39,377 nucleotides of DNA, from assembly GCA_002863045.1 (NCBI GenBank), contig PKDH01000011.1:1-39377 (forward strand), in the 5' to 3' direction. The notes below the pieces were generated by a model. The model searched no databases, had not been told where the DNA came from, and saw nothing but the letters and a program-made list of their open reading frames with translations. Positions 16,025 through 26,500 of the stretch are shown one piece after another (the first letter of the stretch is position 1; each line of letters starts with the position of its first letter). Origin of the DNA: Legionella sp. Its GTDB lineage: Bacteria; Pseudomonadota; Gammaproteobacteria; Legionellales; Legionellaceae. The position numbers and the translations under genes were made by a program.

Positions 16025-18145
16025 GGTGATGTGCTGGCATAAGGCATGGAGTGCTTGATGCAGAATGGGTCTATTGGTGGCTTTTAATAGCAGTTGTAAA
16101 CGATAAACACGGGCTTTGCGGTAAAGTGGGGCGGGTGCGGGGCCTAAAAGGTCTAAGTTGAAATTTTGAAGATAAGGTTTTAGCGTCATTAAAAATTTAT
16201 GTACGCGGCTTTCTGAATGATGCTGAGCACGAATGACCGCAATGTACGCAAAAGGGGGCAGCCGCGCTTGTTGGCGAGCAGCTAGTAGCGCTTGAGCAAA
16301 GGCATGATAGCCTGCTTTAAGCAGAGTTTGTAACAATGGCTGCTCAGGCAGATGCGTTTGAATGATGACTTCACCGGCTTTAGCGCGTCCCGCGCGCCCG
16401 GCAACTTGCGTTAATATTTGGCCTAGTTGCTCAAGCGCGCGAAAATCTTGGCTATAAAAGGCCGTATCAGTATCTAACACCACCACCAGGGTGAGGTGTG
16501 GAAAATCATGGCCTTTGGCCAACATTTGGGTGCCGATGATAAGTTGGGTAGTTTGCTGATTAATCGCCTCCAAATGCGCGGCTAACCCTTCTTTGCTTTG
16601 CACCTCATCACGATCAATACGGGCGATAGAGGTTTTGGGAAACAGGGTTTGTAAGTGTTGGGTGATGCGTTGGGTGCCTAACCCTACAGCAATTAATTCA
16701 TGGCTTGTACATTGTTGGCATTGGGTTGGGCGTGTTTGTTGCATGTTGCAGTGATGACATAAAAGCTTGGCTGTTGTGGTATGCAGCGTTAGGTGGCTAT
16801 CGCAATGAAGGCAATGGGCGAGCCAACCACATTGATGACACATTAAAATTGGGGCAAACCCACGACGATTGATAAACACCAGCACTTGGTTTTTTGCTTG
16901 CAAATGCTTCTTGATGGTAGCAATGGTGCTTGCCGCCAAGCCTTCTTGCAGTTTTTGTTGGCGAATATCGCTCACAATGTAACGCACTTTCGCACCTGTT
17001 TGCGCTTTTTTTGTAAGCTTGATGTGACCAAAACGCCCACTTAACGCATTATGCAGGCTTTCCAAGCTTGGGGTGGCGGAACCTAAAATCACCGGAATAT
17101 CAAGCGCTTTAGCACGCATTAAAGCGCTATCGCGAGCGGAATAACGCACGCCATCAAGCTGCTTAAATGAGCTGTCATGTTCCTCATCAATGATGATTAA
17201 GCCTAAGTCAGGCATGGGTGTGAAAATAGCCGCGCGGGTGCCTATCACCAAGCGCGCGCCACCAATTTTGGCATGTTGCCAAGCACTCAAACGTTCATGG
17301 TCATTCAAGCGAGAATGAATGACCACCAAGGGTGTAGAAAATTGCTGTTCAAAACGGCGACATAATTGCGGTGTTAAACCTATTTCAGGCACCAATATCA
17401 ACACCTGTTTTTGTTGCGCCAATAAGTGCTTGATCACTGTAAAATAAACTTCCGTTTTGCCACTGCCGGTAATGCCTTCTAATAAAAAACATTGAAAACG
17501 GTGCAAATAGGGCAGGATATGATGAACTGCTGAGTTTTGTTCATCATTTAAAACATGTGCGGGCACTTGCGCGTTAGAAATTGGACACTCTGGCGGCTTT
17601 AAGTAGCGGGTAATAGCGCCTTGTGCTGCAAGCTGGTCAAGCTGGGCTTTGCTAAAGCCATAACCTCGCACTTCTTTATGGCTAAGAGATGCATGGGTGG
17701 CCAGTAAATTTAAAAGGGCATGTTGTTTGGTGGCCTGTGGCTTTAAACCTGCTTGCGCTTGGGCAAGCGGTTGCGCGAGCGTGTAGTAAGGCTGTAATAA
17801 TTGCTCAAGAGACTCGCCTAAGCGAATTTTTTTGGGCAGCGCGCGATGGATGACTTCTGATAATGGTGCATGATAATAGCGGCTTATCCACTGACACAAC
17901 GTTAAAATAGCCGGCATAAGCACAGGCTCGTTATCTAAGATTTTGATGATGGTTTTAAGTTTATCGTTCGGTAGGGCTGATTCAAGGGCGACAACTATCC
18001 CAACACGCTCTTGCCGACGAAAAGGTACCAGTACGCGCGCACCAATAGCCGGCAAGGGCTGTGGTGCTAGATAATCAAAGGCATCACCAAACGTTTTAAG
18101 CACACAAACTTGAATTCCAACCTCTGCGTTCACAAAGCTTGCCAC
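15965..18145 (-). CDS. priA: Primosomal replication restart helicase PriA
   Basis: The 726-residue protein is close to the E. coli length (732). It has the N-terminal 3'-OH fork-binding domain, Walker A GITGSGKT at 224-231 and the DEEH box at 320-323. The Zn-binding insert holds eight cysteines (436, 439, 445, 448, 463, 466, 476, 479). Helicase motifs V/VI lie near IGTQMLAKGHDFPH and QVAGRAGRA, and the C-terminal domain is complete. PriA reloads the replisome at stalled forks. Its start overlaps the upstream gene's end by 16 bases, so it is probably co-transcribed. Confidence 0.97.
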   Translation of the reverse strand: MASFVNAEVGIQVCVLKTFGDAFDYLAPQPLPAIGARVLVPFRRQERVGIVVALESALPNDKLKTIIKILDNEPVLMPAILTLCQWISRYYHAPLSEVIHRALPKKIRLGESLEQLLQPYYTLAQPLAQAQAGLKPQATKQHALLNLLATHASLSHKEVRGYGFSKAQLDQLAAQGAITRYLKPPECPISNAQVPAHVLNDEQNSAVHHILPYLHRFQCFLLEGITGSGKTEVYFTVIKHLLAQQKQVLILVPEIGLTPQLCRRFEQQFSTPLVVIHSRLNDHERLSAWQHAKIGGARLVIGTRAAIFTPMPDLGLIIIDEEHDSSFKQLDGVRYSARDSALMRAKALDIPVILGSATPSLESLHNALSGRFGHIKLTKKAQTGAKVRYIVSDIRQQKLQEGLAASTIATIKKHLQAKNQVLVFINRRGFAPILMCHQCGWLAHCLHCDSHLTLHTTTAKLLCHHCNMQQTRPTQCQQCTSHELIAVGLGTQRITQHLQTLFPKTSIARIDRDEVQSKEGLAAHLEAINQQTTQLIIGTQMLAKGHDFPHLTLVVVLDTDTAFYSQDFRALEQLGQILTQVAGRAGRAKAGEVIIQTHLPEQPLLQTLLKAGYHAFAQALLAARQQARLPPFAYIAVIRAQHHSESRVHKFLMTLKPYLQNFNLDLLGPAPAPLYRKARVYRLQLLLKATNRPILHQALHALCQHITPSRHQGVQWSIDVDPIDLF

Positions 18146-18621
18146 TGATGGCTGGCTGATTGACCAGGTGCTGAAAATACTTTGACCAAAATGCGGGTAA
18201 TGCGATGCTTGGCTAGCTCAATGTCATCTTTAATTAGTTCTTGAACAAACCAGCGTGATAGTTCTTCAACCGTGATATTAGTTAACGGCAATAATGTCAC
18301 ATCTTCTTTTAAAAACGGCATGGTTTTGTGATTAAACGTAAAATAGTGATAAGTGCTATCTTCACGATGGGTTAGAAAAGGTGATTGGGTAGGCATCAAA
18401 AAGGTTTGGTTAAGTTGGCGGCAAAGCGCATGGACTTTTTGTTTGTAATAGCGATAATCAAAGGTCATGCCGTTTTCTTCCACCACTGTGCTTAACGCCA
18501 AATAGACCTGATACATATGGCCATGCAATGGTTCGCGTTCCGTGGCGGAAAAAATAGTGGTATGGCCGGCTGAAAATTTCATCGACTCTTTTTGTAACTC
18601 AACGGTGGTTGCATAAGTCAT
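18130..18621 (-). CDS. Degenerate 6-pyruvoyl-tetrahydropterin synthase/QueD-like protein
   Basis: The 163-residue protein keeps the family fold signature. Zn-binding histidines are His20 in FSAGH and His33/His35 in PLHGHMY, and FDYRYYK resembles the family's DF..LK. The catalytic Cys of QueD (C-x3-HGH) is absent: the segment reads ATEREPLHGH, closer to the Glu-bearing PTPS-III form. The usual LDHH dyad region reads LNQTFL, and the pterin-anchoring Glu near the C terminus is not visible (VKVFSAPG). It is therefore unlikely to be an ordinary QueD. It sits between a MidA-like methyltransferase and priA with overlaps on both sides, and close to a pteridine reductase. Its reaction is unknown; a pterin-binding or altered PTPS activity is possible. 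Confidence 0.7.
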   Translation of the reverse strand: MTYATTVELQKESMKFSAGHTTIFSATEREPLHGHMYQVYLALSTVVEENGMTFDYRYYKQKVHALCRQLNQTFLMPTQSPFLTHREDSTYHYFTFNHKTMPFLKEDVTLLPLTNITVEELSRWFVQELIKDDIELAKHRITRILVKVFSAPGQSASHQWQAL

Positions 18622-19724
18622 AAAGAAGCTCGTTTATCTTGCAGTTGAAAACCTGGTAGTGTATCAGGCCATTGTTTGCTTAACAGCAAAACCTTGAATA
18701 ACTCCCCCATCTCACTTGGGTGGGTCAGCATTTTGACCGCTTGATTGGCTTGGATGCGATTTATACCCTCAGGTAATAAAGCCAATTCATCAAGCAGACC
18801 ACTGCTTAATAAAAAAGCGGCTTGATTGGTATAACCTGCAATAACAAAGCCTGCGGCAAAGGCTGATTCAGCCGCATGGGTAAAATCAACATGAGCAGTT
18901 AAATCTTCTTGGCCGGGGTTATGAAGTACTTGGCTGTGGGTGTGATGTTGAGCATGACACATTAACGTGCCTTCATGGCGTGATGGATGATAATACTCAT
19001 GACGAGGAAAACCATAATCAAATATCAGCATGACGCCTTGATTTAGCATGTTATAACATTGCTCAAACCAGGCGGGTAAGAGCAAATTAACCTCAGATTG
19101 ATAGGGTGGCTCAAGGGTTTGAAGATGGGTTTCGATATAAGTTTGCAACTGTGCATCTGGCGCGCGCAGACATTCGCTTAATTGGCCATCACGTGTAGCC
19201 TGGATATAGACCTCATGCAAACCGGCGGTATTTAAGCAAAAACGATGCACCGGCATGGCATCGAGCACTTCGTTGGCAATGATAACACCGTTAAAAGGGG
19301 TGGTTGGCCAACGGCTTAACCAATGAATCCGTTCGTATAAATGAGGAATGGCCTGTTGGATATAGGCTTGTTGCCTTTGTTGTAAAGCTCCACTGACATC
19401 AAGAATATAATAAGCGTCGGGCAAACATGCCAAGCGTTCAAGCGTTTCTAATAGGCTTACGCACAAGCGCCCCGTGCCAGCGCCAAATTCAAAAATCGTT
19501 GCTGATTTTAGCGTCATAACCTGCCTAATAGCGCGTGCAATGGTCGCGCCAAACAAGGGAGTTAACTCAGGTGCGGTGATAAAATCGCCACTTTTGCCTA
19601 ATTGTGGGTTGGCTGACATATAATAGCCATAGTGTGGGTTATACAACGCTTGTTGCATAAAATCGACAAACGGCACTTGATGGTGCTGTTGAATGTATTG
19701 ATAAAAAGCCGGATGGATGGTCAT
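18618..19724 (-). CDS. MidA/NDUFAF7-like SAM-dependent methyltransferase (COG1565)
   Basis: The 368-residue protein has the family start (FVDFMQQALYNPHYGYY), GDFITAPELTPLFG and the SAM site FEFGAGTGRLCVSLL, then IANEVLDAMPVHRF and LLIFDYGFPRHEYY. The eukaryotic homologue NDUFAF7 dimethylates an arginine of a complex I subunit. The bacterial substrate is not established. The stop overlaps the following PTPS-like start by 4 bases (ATGA). Confidence 0.85.
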   Translation of the reverse strand: MTIHPAFYQYIQQHHQVPFVDFMQQALYNPHYGYYMSANPQLGKSGDFITAPELTPLFGATIARAIRQVMTLKSATIFEFGAGTGRLCVSLLETLERLACLPDAYYILDVSGALQQRQQAYIQQAIPHLYERIHWLSRWPTTPFNGVIIANEVLDAMPVHRFCLNTAGLHEVYIQATRDGQLSECLRAPDAQLQTYIETHLQTLEPPYQSEVNLLLPAWFEQCYNMLNQGVMLIFDYGFPRHEYYHPSRHEGTLMCHAQHHTHSQVLHNPGQEDLTAHVDFTHAAESAFAAGFVIAGYTNQAAFLLSSGLLDELALLPEGINRIQANQAVKMLTHPSEMGELFKVLLLSKQWPDTLPGFQLQDKRASL

Positions 19725-19766
19725 AACGTATTGTCATTTACAAAAAATTAAAAAGAGGAACATACC

Positions 19767-20510
19767 GTGATTTTTTCTCACACACAAGCGCATCCCGTGG
19801 TGCTTATCACCGGTGCGGCCAGGCGCATTGGTGCGACCATTGCACATTTTTTGCACCAAAAAGGCATGAACGTGATCGTGCATTATCATACCTCAAAGCC
19901 ATGCGCTGAGGATTTAGTCGCGTCTTTAAATCAAACACGTTTACAAAGTGCCTGTACACTTCAAGCAGACTTAAGCGCCTATCACACGTTAGACGCGCTT
20001 ATAAGCCAGGCGGTCGAGATTTGGGGGCGTTTAGATGGTTTGGTTCATAATGCCTCCATATTTGTGGAGGATAAATATTTAACCCTTGCTGATTGGCCTA
20101 AACTTTTTGCCATTAATGTGTATGCGCCAATGGCATTAAGTTATGCCGCTTGGCCTTATCTAGAAAAGCAGACAGGCAGCATAATCAACATCACCGACAT
20201 TCATGCCGAAAAACCGCTCAAAGGCTATGCCATGTATTGTCAAAGCAAAGCCGCGCTCTCCTCGCAAACTCAAGCACTGGCCAAGGCGTTTGCGCCCAGT
20301 GTGCGGGTAAATGCCATTGCGCCTGGGGCAATTATGTGGCCTGAGGCAGCCAATGAACTGCAAAGTAGCCAACAGCAGGCCATTATTGCCAAAACGCCAC
20401 TCAAACGTCATGGTGACCCACATTTTATCGCTGAAAGTGCTTATTTTTTACTAACACAACCATTTATTACCGGCCAAACGCTTAAAGTTGATGGCGGGCG
20501 CAGCCTTTAG
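19767..20510 (+). CDS. folM: Pteridine reductase-type short-chain dehydrogenase (FolM/PTR1-like)
   Basis: The 247-residue SDR has an N-terminal TGAARRIG nucleotide site, the Arg-containing form typical of PTR1/FolM rather than TGxxxGxG. It also has HNASIF, catalytic Tyr and Lys in YCQSK, PGAIMWPE and the C-terminal VDGGRSL. The family reduces dihydrobiopterin, dihydromonapterin or dihydrofolate with NADPH. Translation starts at GTG 19767, with GAGGA at 19755-19759. It is divergent from the MidA-like/PTPS-like pair across 42 bases, making a small pterin neighbourhood. It meets ychJ tail to tail with a 4-base overlap. Confidence 0.85.
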   Translation: MIFSHTQAHPVVLITGAARRIGATIAHFLHQKGMNVIVHYHTSKPCAEDLVASLNQTRLQSACTLQADLSAYHTLDALISQAVEIWGRLDGLVHNASIFVEDKYLTLADWPKLFAINVYAPMALSYAAWPYLEKQTGSIINITDIHAEKPLKGYAMYCQSKAALSSQTQALAKAFAPSVRVNAIAPGAIMWPEAANELQSSQQQAIIAKTPLKRHGDPHFIAESAYFLLTQPFITGQTLKVDGGRSL

Positions 20511-20986
20511 TTTTTGGCATGACAATTTTTAAATTTACGTTGACTGCCACAAGGGCAGGCGGTGTTGCGGGCAATGACCATTTTCATATCGGTATCTTGC
20601 GTATGTGTGCCGCTGACATAATACCAGCGGTTATTTTTTAACATAAATTTAGAATGTTCATGCAAACAGCGTAATGTCGAGCCCCTAACATAATAAGCTT
20701 TAAACTCAACATGCCCTATGGTATTGGTATCAAAGCTTGTATCTAATACCTCAAGCTTGACCCAACAGTTTTGTTGCGCAAAGCCTCGGGTATGTGCCTC
20801 ATTAAAGCCTTTGAGTGCTTCGCCACACATGGTGGCTTGGATATAAGCAATATTTGCCGTAGCAAAGGCGCTATATCGTGAGCGCATCAACGCTTCAGGC
20901 GTTGAAGGCAGGTTTTGACCTTCTAGGAAAGGTGCACAGCATTGTGCGAGCGTTTTATGTGGGTTGCAAGGACAGGGTAGGTTCAT
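20507..20986 (-). CDS. ychJ: YchJ family protein with SEC-C motifs
   Basis: The 159-residue protein is close to E. coli YchJ (152). An N-terminal CPCNPHKTLAQCCAPFL zinc motif, the family's PEALMRSRYSAFA and a C-terminal SEC-C motif (CPCGSQRKFKNCH) frame an NTF2-like middle. The function is not known; SEC-C motifs bind zinc, and in SecA also bind SecB. It is monocistronic and convergent with the reductase gene. Confidence 0.9.
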   Translation of the reverse strand: MNLPCPCNPHKTLAQCCAPFLEGQNLPSTPEALMRSRYSAFATANIAYIQATMCGEALKGFNEAHTRGFAQQNCWVKLEVLDTSFDTNTIGHVEFKAYYVRGSTLRCLHEHSKFMLKNNRWYYVSGTHTQDTDMKMVIARNTACPCGSQRKFKNCHAKN

Positions 20987-21010
20987 GATAGAGGTGGCTA
21001 TCCATTTGAA

Positions 21011-21037
21011 TTACGTAATGTTAACAAAAGCTATACT
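21011..21037 (+). promoter_or_regulatory. Candidate promoter of the polysaccharide genes
   Basis: A good -10 box, TATACT (21032-21037), lies about 130 bases before the glycosyltransferase start. The only -35-like hexamers (TTACGT at 21011, TTGAAT at 21006) are at poor spacing (15 or 20), so confidence is low. Confidence 0.3.
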
Positions 21038-21164
21038 CGACAAATAGACCAGATATCAAGTAAAATTTTACATTCTACGCAAGCTATGACTTTTTGGTAA
21101 GCAATGGGCATAGCATCATTAAAAAATCTACACAATTAACTAAAAATTGACGAAAAGGGAATCG

Positions 21165-22403
21165 ATGAAAATTTTAATGCTAGTCGATAATTATCCCCCT
21201 GAAATGAATGCTAATGCTCGAATATTTTCAGAATTAGCTGAAATTTTAGCCACAGAAAAAATCGATACGGCAGTTATTACCTCTCAGCCAAATTTTCCGC
21301 AGGGAAAGCTTTTTCCAGGATATAAAAATCAATGGCGTTATAAAAATATTGAAAATGGGGTAGAAGTTATTCGCGTAAAAACATACATGTATCCCAACAA
21401 AGGTAAGCTTCGACGAGCGATAGATTTTTTTTCTTTTGGATTGTCATCTTTTTTCTTTGGTTTATTTGAAAAAAACTTTGATTATATCATTGGTGTGACG
21501 CCGCAATTTTTTGCGGCATTAGCAGCATGTTGTTTAGCACTGGTTAAAAAAAAACCATTTGTTATGATTTTATGTGATTTATGGCCTGACTCAATTGCTT
21601 CTAACAAAATGATTAATAAAAAATTAGCTTTTAAATTTTTAAAAAAAATAGAGCTATTTATGTATAAAAAAGCCAAATTAATTGCGATTTTATCACCGAA
21701 TTTTAGACAATATCTTAAGGACTACCATATCGATGAGACTAAAATTAAGGATTTCATTTCAGGCCCTAGTGCAAATTTTCTAGCAAAAAATACCGAAAAA
21801 AAACAAGAACTTAAGTCTAAGTATAATATAGAAAACCAAATTGTAATTGGTTATATAGGAACATTTGGTATTTCGCACAATCATGACGAGTTGATTGAAA
21901 TTTTTAGTCAGTTAAGGCGCCAGGATGTGCGTCTTCTTTTAATAGGGGATGGCGCTAAAAAACAAGAGTTAATTAACTTAATCAATAAGCATCAGCTATC
22001 AAATATCACCATTGACGGCCCCATACCTGTCAATGATTGCCCTGATTATTGGGCGTTGTGCCATGTGTCAATTATCCCATTGATAGCCACTGAAATGAAT
22101 CAAACAGTCATACCCTCAAAGATATTAGAAAGTATGAAGATAGGCTTGCCTACTATCTTATATACACCGCAAGGAGAAGTAACACGATTTTTCGCACCAT
22201 CAAACGCTATTTGGCATATAGAAAGTGGTGATAAGAAAGCATTGAAAGAATTTATTGAAAATTTATCCATAGAGGCGATTTTTCAAAAAAAAGAGCATGC
22301 TTTGAGTTTCGCGAAGCAATTTTCAAGAGAGAATCAAGTGCACATTTTGAAAGATTATTTATATAAAGTTTATAACGAAGAGAAAGATCATGAAAAACCT
22401 TAA
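21165..22403 (+). CDS. GT4-family glycosyltransferase, WbuB-like
   Basis: The 412-residue cytoplasmic or membrane-associated glycosyltransferase begins KILMLVDNYPPEMNANARIF, typical of WbuB-like enzymes. It has a GT-B two-domain layout with the donor-side IGYIGTFG and LLIGDGAKKQEL, and the C-terminal PSKILESMKIGLPTIL carrying the acid/EX7E-type Glu. WbuB proteins add N-acetyl-fucosamine-type sugars in O-antigen building; the sugar here is unknown. ATG 21165 is chosen because AAAAGGGA precedes it; an upstream in-frame TTG at 21147 has no such support. It overlaps the next gene by 14 bases. Confidence 0.85.
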   Translation: MKILMLVDNYPPEMNANARIFSELAEILATEKIDTAVITSQPNFPQGKLFPGYKNQWRYKNIENGVEVIRVKTYMYPNKGKLRRAIDFFSFGLSSFFFGLFEKNFDYIIGVTPQFFAALAACCLALVKKKPFVMILCDLWPDSIASNKMINKKLAFKFLKKIELFMYKKAKLIAILSPNFRQYLKDYHIDETKIKDFISGPSANFLAKNTEKKQELKSKYNIENQIVIGYIGTFGISHNHDELIEIFSQLRRQDVRLLLIGDGAKKQELINLINKHQLSNITIDGPIPVNDCPDYWALCHVSIIPLIATEMNQTVIPSKILESMKIGLPTILYTPQGEVTRFFAPSNAIWHIESGDKKALKEFIENLSIEAIFQKKEHALSFAKQFSRENQVHILKDYLYKVYNEEKDHEKP

Positions 22404-23535
22404 TATTGCTTGTGTCATTGGTACCCGACCTGAAGCATTAAAGATGATACCAGTTATTGAAGAATTACAAAAAAATCCTAATTTTTGTGTAAAAATTATT
22501 TTTACAGGTCAGCATAGAAGTTTACTAGAGCAGATTTTAACCCATACAAAAATTAGACCTCACATCAATTTCGATGTTATGCAAGAAAACCAAAGCTTAA
22601 ATTATCTTACTGCTAATTTATTAACGCAATTTGAAAATTATCTTAATAAAGAAGCAGTTGATTTATTAATCGCTCAAGGAGATACAACCACCACATTTGT
22701 ATCTGCTTTATCTGCTTTTTATAAAAAGATTCCTTTTGCTCATATTGAAGCAGGTTTGAGAACTTCTTGTATTAATAATCCTTTTCCAGAAGAGTTTAAT
22801 CGCCGAGCGGCTTCCATGATGAGCACTTTACATTTTTGTCCTACCTTACAAGCTGCGCAAAATTTAAAAGAGGAAGGTATCACTAAGCATGTTTATACCA
22901 CTGGCAACACAATTATCGATATGTTGTATAAAAACGTTACGCCTGATACTTCATTTATAGATCATAAAAAAAGTATTTTAGTAACGTGCCATCGAAGAGA
23001 AAATTTTGGTAAGCCCCTTGCGAGTATCTGTCATGCAATTAAAGAAATCGCACTTAAGCATTCAACCTTTAATATTATTTTCCCGGTTCATCCTAATCCA
23101 AATGTACGTTCAGTCGTTTATAAAACACTCTCAAATATAAAAAATATTAATTTATGTGAACCATTAGACTATGTCGATTTAGTTAACACAATGAATCATT
23201 CATATTTAGTTTTAACCGATTCAGGGGGGTTACAAGAAGAAGCACCTGCTTTAAAGAAGCCTGTGTTAATCTTAAGAAATGAGACAGAAAGACCCGAAGC
23301 AGTGGAGATAGGAGCAGCACGGCTCGTTGGTTGCGATATTAAAACTATTGTTGATAGCGTTAGAGAATTAATAGATGATGCGGCTTTATATCAAAAAATG
23401 AGCGAGGCAGGTTCTCCGTATGGCGATGGTAAAGCATCAGAGCGTATTGCAAGAGTCATCAAGAATTTTTTTGATAATTCTCAATCAACACAGGAATTTA
23501 TCGAGAATGGTGTTAAAAACCTCGACTATGCTTAA
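22390..23535 (+). CDS. wecB: UDP-N-acetylglucosamine 2-epimerase (non-hydrolysing)
   Basis: The 381-residue protein has the full WecB/MnaA motif set: GTRPEALKM at 11-19, AQGDTTTTF, HIEAGLRT, FPEEFNRR, CHRRENFG, FPVHPNPNVR, TDSGGLQEEAP and NETERPEAVE. It interconverts UDP-GlcNAc and UDP-ManNAc (or a related 2-epimer) for surface polysaccharide. It overlaps the upstream glycosyltransferase, so the two form one operon. A strong terminator follows. Confidence 0.92.
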   Translation: MKNLNIACVIGTRPEALKMIPVIEELQKNPNFCVKIIFTGQHRSLLEQILTHTKIRPHINFDVMQENQSLNYLTANLLTQFENYLNKEAVDLLIAQGDTTTTFVSALSAFYKKIPFAHIEAGLRTSCINNPFPEEFNRRAASMMSTLHFCPTLQAAQNLKEEGITKHVYTTGNTIIDMLYKNVTPDTSFIDHKKSILVTCHRRENFGKPLASICHAIKEIALKHSTFNIIFPVHPNPNVRSVVYKTLSNIKNINLCEPLDYVDLVNTMNHSYLVLTDSGGLQEEAPALKKPVLILRNETERPEAVEIGAARLVGCDIKTIVDSVRELIDDAALYQKMSEAGSPYGDGKASERIARVIKNFFDNSQSTQEFIENGVKNLDYA

Positions 23536-23545
23536 GATATTTTTA

Positions 23546-23580
23546 AACCAACGTCGTTAAATTAACGACGTTGGTTATTT
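23546..23580 (+). terminator. Rho-independent terminator after wecB
   Basis: Near-perfect arms (23546-23560 and 23562-23576; core ACCAACGTCGTT / AACGACGTTGGT) are followed by ATTTTT. It lies in the 45-base gap between convergent genes and directly abuts the stop of the giant glycosyltransferase, so it may serve both directions although the minus side lacks a U-tract. Confidence 0.88.
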
Positions 23581-26500
23581 TTATAAAATGGTTTGAGCTG
23601 CGAATTTGACGTCATACACTCTTTGTAATGCCTCTTTAAGAATATCTGCTCGGGCCTGCCAAGTGTTTTCCTCTGCTTCTTCTTTCATAATATTAAAATA
23701 ATTATCGTTTTTATTCATATGAAGGGCTTTTTGAATTAATTCAATAAACTCATCATGATTTTTAGCCACTAAGGCTGATTGATAAAATCGACATTCTGGC
23801 ATTTCACTGGTAATAATAGGTTTACCTATATTCATATACTCAAATAATTTTACAGGAGAGCAATTTTTAGTAACTTCATTTTCTAAAAATGGAATAATAG
23901 ACACGTCAAAATAATGGGCATACTGAGATAAATGCTCATAAGGTTTTGGTCCTAGATAAAATAAATTATGATGTTTTTCTAACAGTACACTTAATTTTTT
24001 ATGCTCTTCGAGGTGTTTACGGCAAGAGCCTAACAAAATGATTTGACAATCTGACATAACAGAGCAAATTTTATCTAAAAGCTCAAAATCGAACCATTCT
24101 GCGATGGCGCCATAGTACCCAATGGTTTTTTGACGATGATTCGGAAAATCTGCTGCTCTAGCTTGTTTTGTTAGAGAGTTAGGTGCTGCGGCGTTAGGTA
24201 TATAATGAATTTCTTGTTGTTTTAATTCTTTTTTATATCGCATATAGAGTAATTTAGAACTCGTTATGATGATATCGGCTAACATAAGCATATTGTCATG
24301 ACACCTAATGGCCTCTTCACTTTGGTGAATTTCTGGCGCATCTAATACGTCGTAAATTAAAATTTTAGGCTTTATTTTAACAAACTCTAAATAATGGAAA
24401 GGATAGTAAGAATAAACGCAATAATTAGCGTAGTTAACTTTACTATCTTTATCGATAAGGTATAAATTTTTATTAATTATTTTAGGTGTTATATGAGGTG
24501 TGGCATCAATATATAAACATGCGATATCCAGATTAGCGCAAGCTTCAAATAAATGCTGAGGACGTTGTTTCATTTCGGTATAAATTAAAAATGTTGAGGG
24601 ATGAATAAGTGTATAGTTTTGAGTGACAATCGCATTTAGTGGATTGACAGAAGAATTAGGGATATCTTTTACAATGCTTTCCCACTGCGCGACCCAACGC
24701 TTTTTATGAAATTGTTGTGCTTCTTTGAAAGCATTTTTAGCTAGTGATTCACGCAATGATTTATTTTCAATCAAACGACATAGTGCTTTAAATATTTCAT
24801 CTTTATTAGGGTTAACCAGTAATCCCGAATATTCGTTGATAATTAGATCAGTTAAACCTCCTACACAAGTTGTAATGATAGCTTTTTGTGCTTCCATCGC
24901 TTCAATGCAACTTAAAGATGTGCCTTCAGAATACAAAGTTGGGATAAGGACAATATCAGCGATTTTATAAGCGGCATAGACATCGTTAGGGTCTAAAACA
25001 AAATGATAAATTTGATTAGGATAAGTTTTTGACAATTTAGTTAATAACTTCGACTCATGGTTTTCACCATGTCCACAAAACAAGAAAATCAAATCATCAT
25101 ACTGAGTAAATAGGGTAGGGATAAGGTCTATAAGTAAATAAAATCCTCGTGCTTCGTGTAAACGCCTTGGGAATAAAATAACGGTATTGTGTGGAGTAGT
25201 TGAAATGGGTAAATGAAATTTTGTATTTTTAAAAAGAGGGTCAACATAATTAGGTATATATACAGCATCAACATTAGTTTGAGCAGGAATAATCTCTTGG
25301 ATAGCGTTAATGGTGTTCGTATCAACAGAAATTAAGCGGTTTAATTGACTTACTGATTGACTGATTTGTGCATAAAATTGTGGGTTTTGATATTCAGGCC
25401 TATCCCAATAAACGCCATGGCTAATCCCTATGGTATAGGTAGCGCTCGTATTAAAATTATTGGCATAAGGAAAAGGAGAGGCAATAAAAACCGCAGCCTT
25501 TTCCACTAATAAAGCTGCGTATCTTAAAAATAAATCATGATTAGTGATCGCGGGCAACCCTATTACAGAAAGATGCTCGTATCGCTGTAACCAGCTTTTA
25601 TGCTCAGCAAGTTGTACAACTAAAAATTCGTAATGATGATTAATAAATATTTGACTTAAATCTAATAAATATCGCTCAGCGCCACCGTTATAACAAGTGC
25701 TACCATCTGGGACAAAAAATGTAGGCTGAAGGCATATAACAAGGCGAGATAAATCTTGATGTGCTAGTAAATTTTCTATCCAATTCACTACTTCAGGATT
25801 GACCTCATTTTTATTGCTTGGGTGTACAGACGGTTTATAACGATATTTGAGTACAATTTTCTTTAAAATTTTTTGATATTTAAAGGGTAATTTTTTATAT
25901 AAATTATATAAAAAAAATCTAATTTTTGATTTCAGTTTTAAAAGTCTATGATGAAATAAAATATGTTTCATATACTGCATAATGTATTTCCAAAGTATGC
26001 GAGGATTTTTTAATCCTCTTAATGGTTTCGTTAATTTCCATGATCTACTGTTTAAAATTAAGTGATTTATCTTTTTTAGATCCATGATGATTTTATTTTG
26101 CTCATCTACTGTTTCAAGTAATTGATTCGTTTGTTCATCATATTCAGCTATTTGTTGAAGAAGCTCCTTTTGAGTTTGCGAAGCAGCTTGCTGGTGGGCT
26201 TGATGAAGCATGGTTTGTTGTTGTATCAATACGGCAATTGCATGGCTTGATATATAAAATTTTTTACTACATATAAGAGTATTAATTTTAGTTAATAATC
26301 CAATATTATGAACAAAATGTGTTTTATCTTTAGGCGGATCATACGAAATAGCGTCATAGAAATCGCTTAAAATCGATTTTTTAGATGGTTTAAGTGTAGC
26401 TATTTGTTTTAGGAATAGGGGCCATGAGAGTGTATCATTAAATTTTTCTTTAACAATGCAATATAATGCATTGATGTTAGATGCTGTTATCTTGCTATTA

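Noticed and set aside
21147..21164. TTG start for the WbuB-like gene
   Set aside because: The ATG at 21165 has an AAAAGGGA site just upstream and gives the family N terminus.
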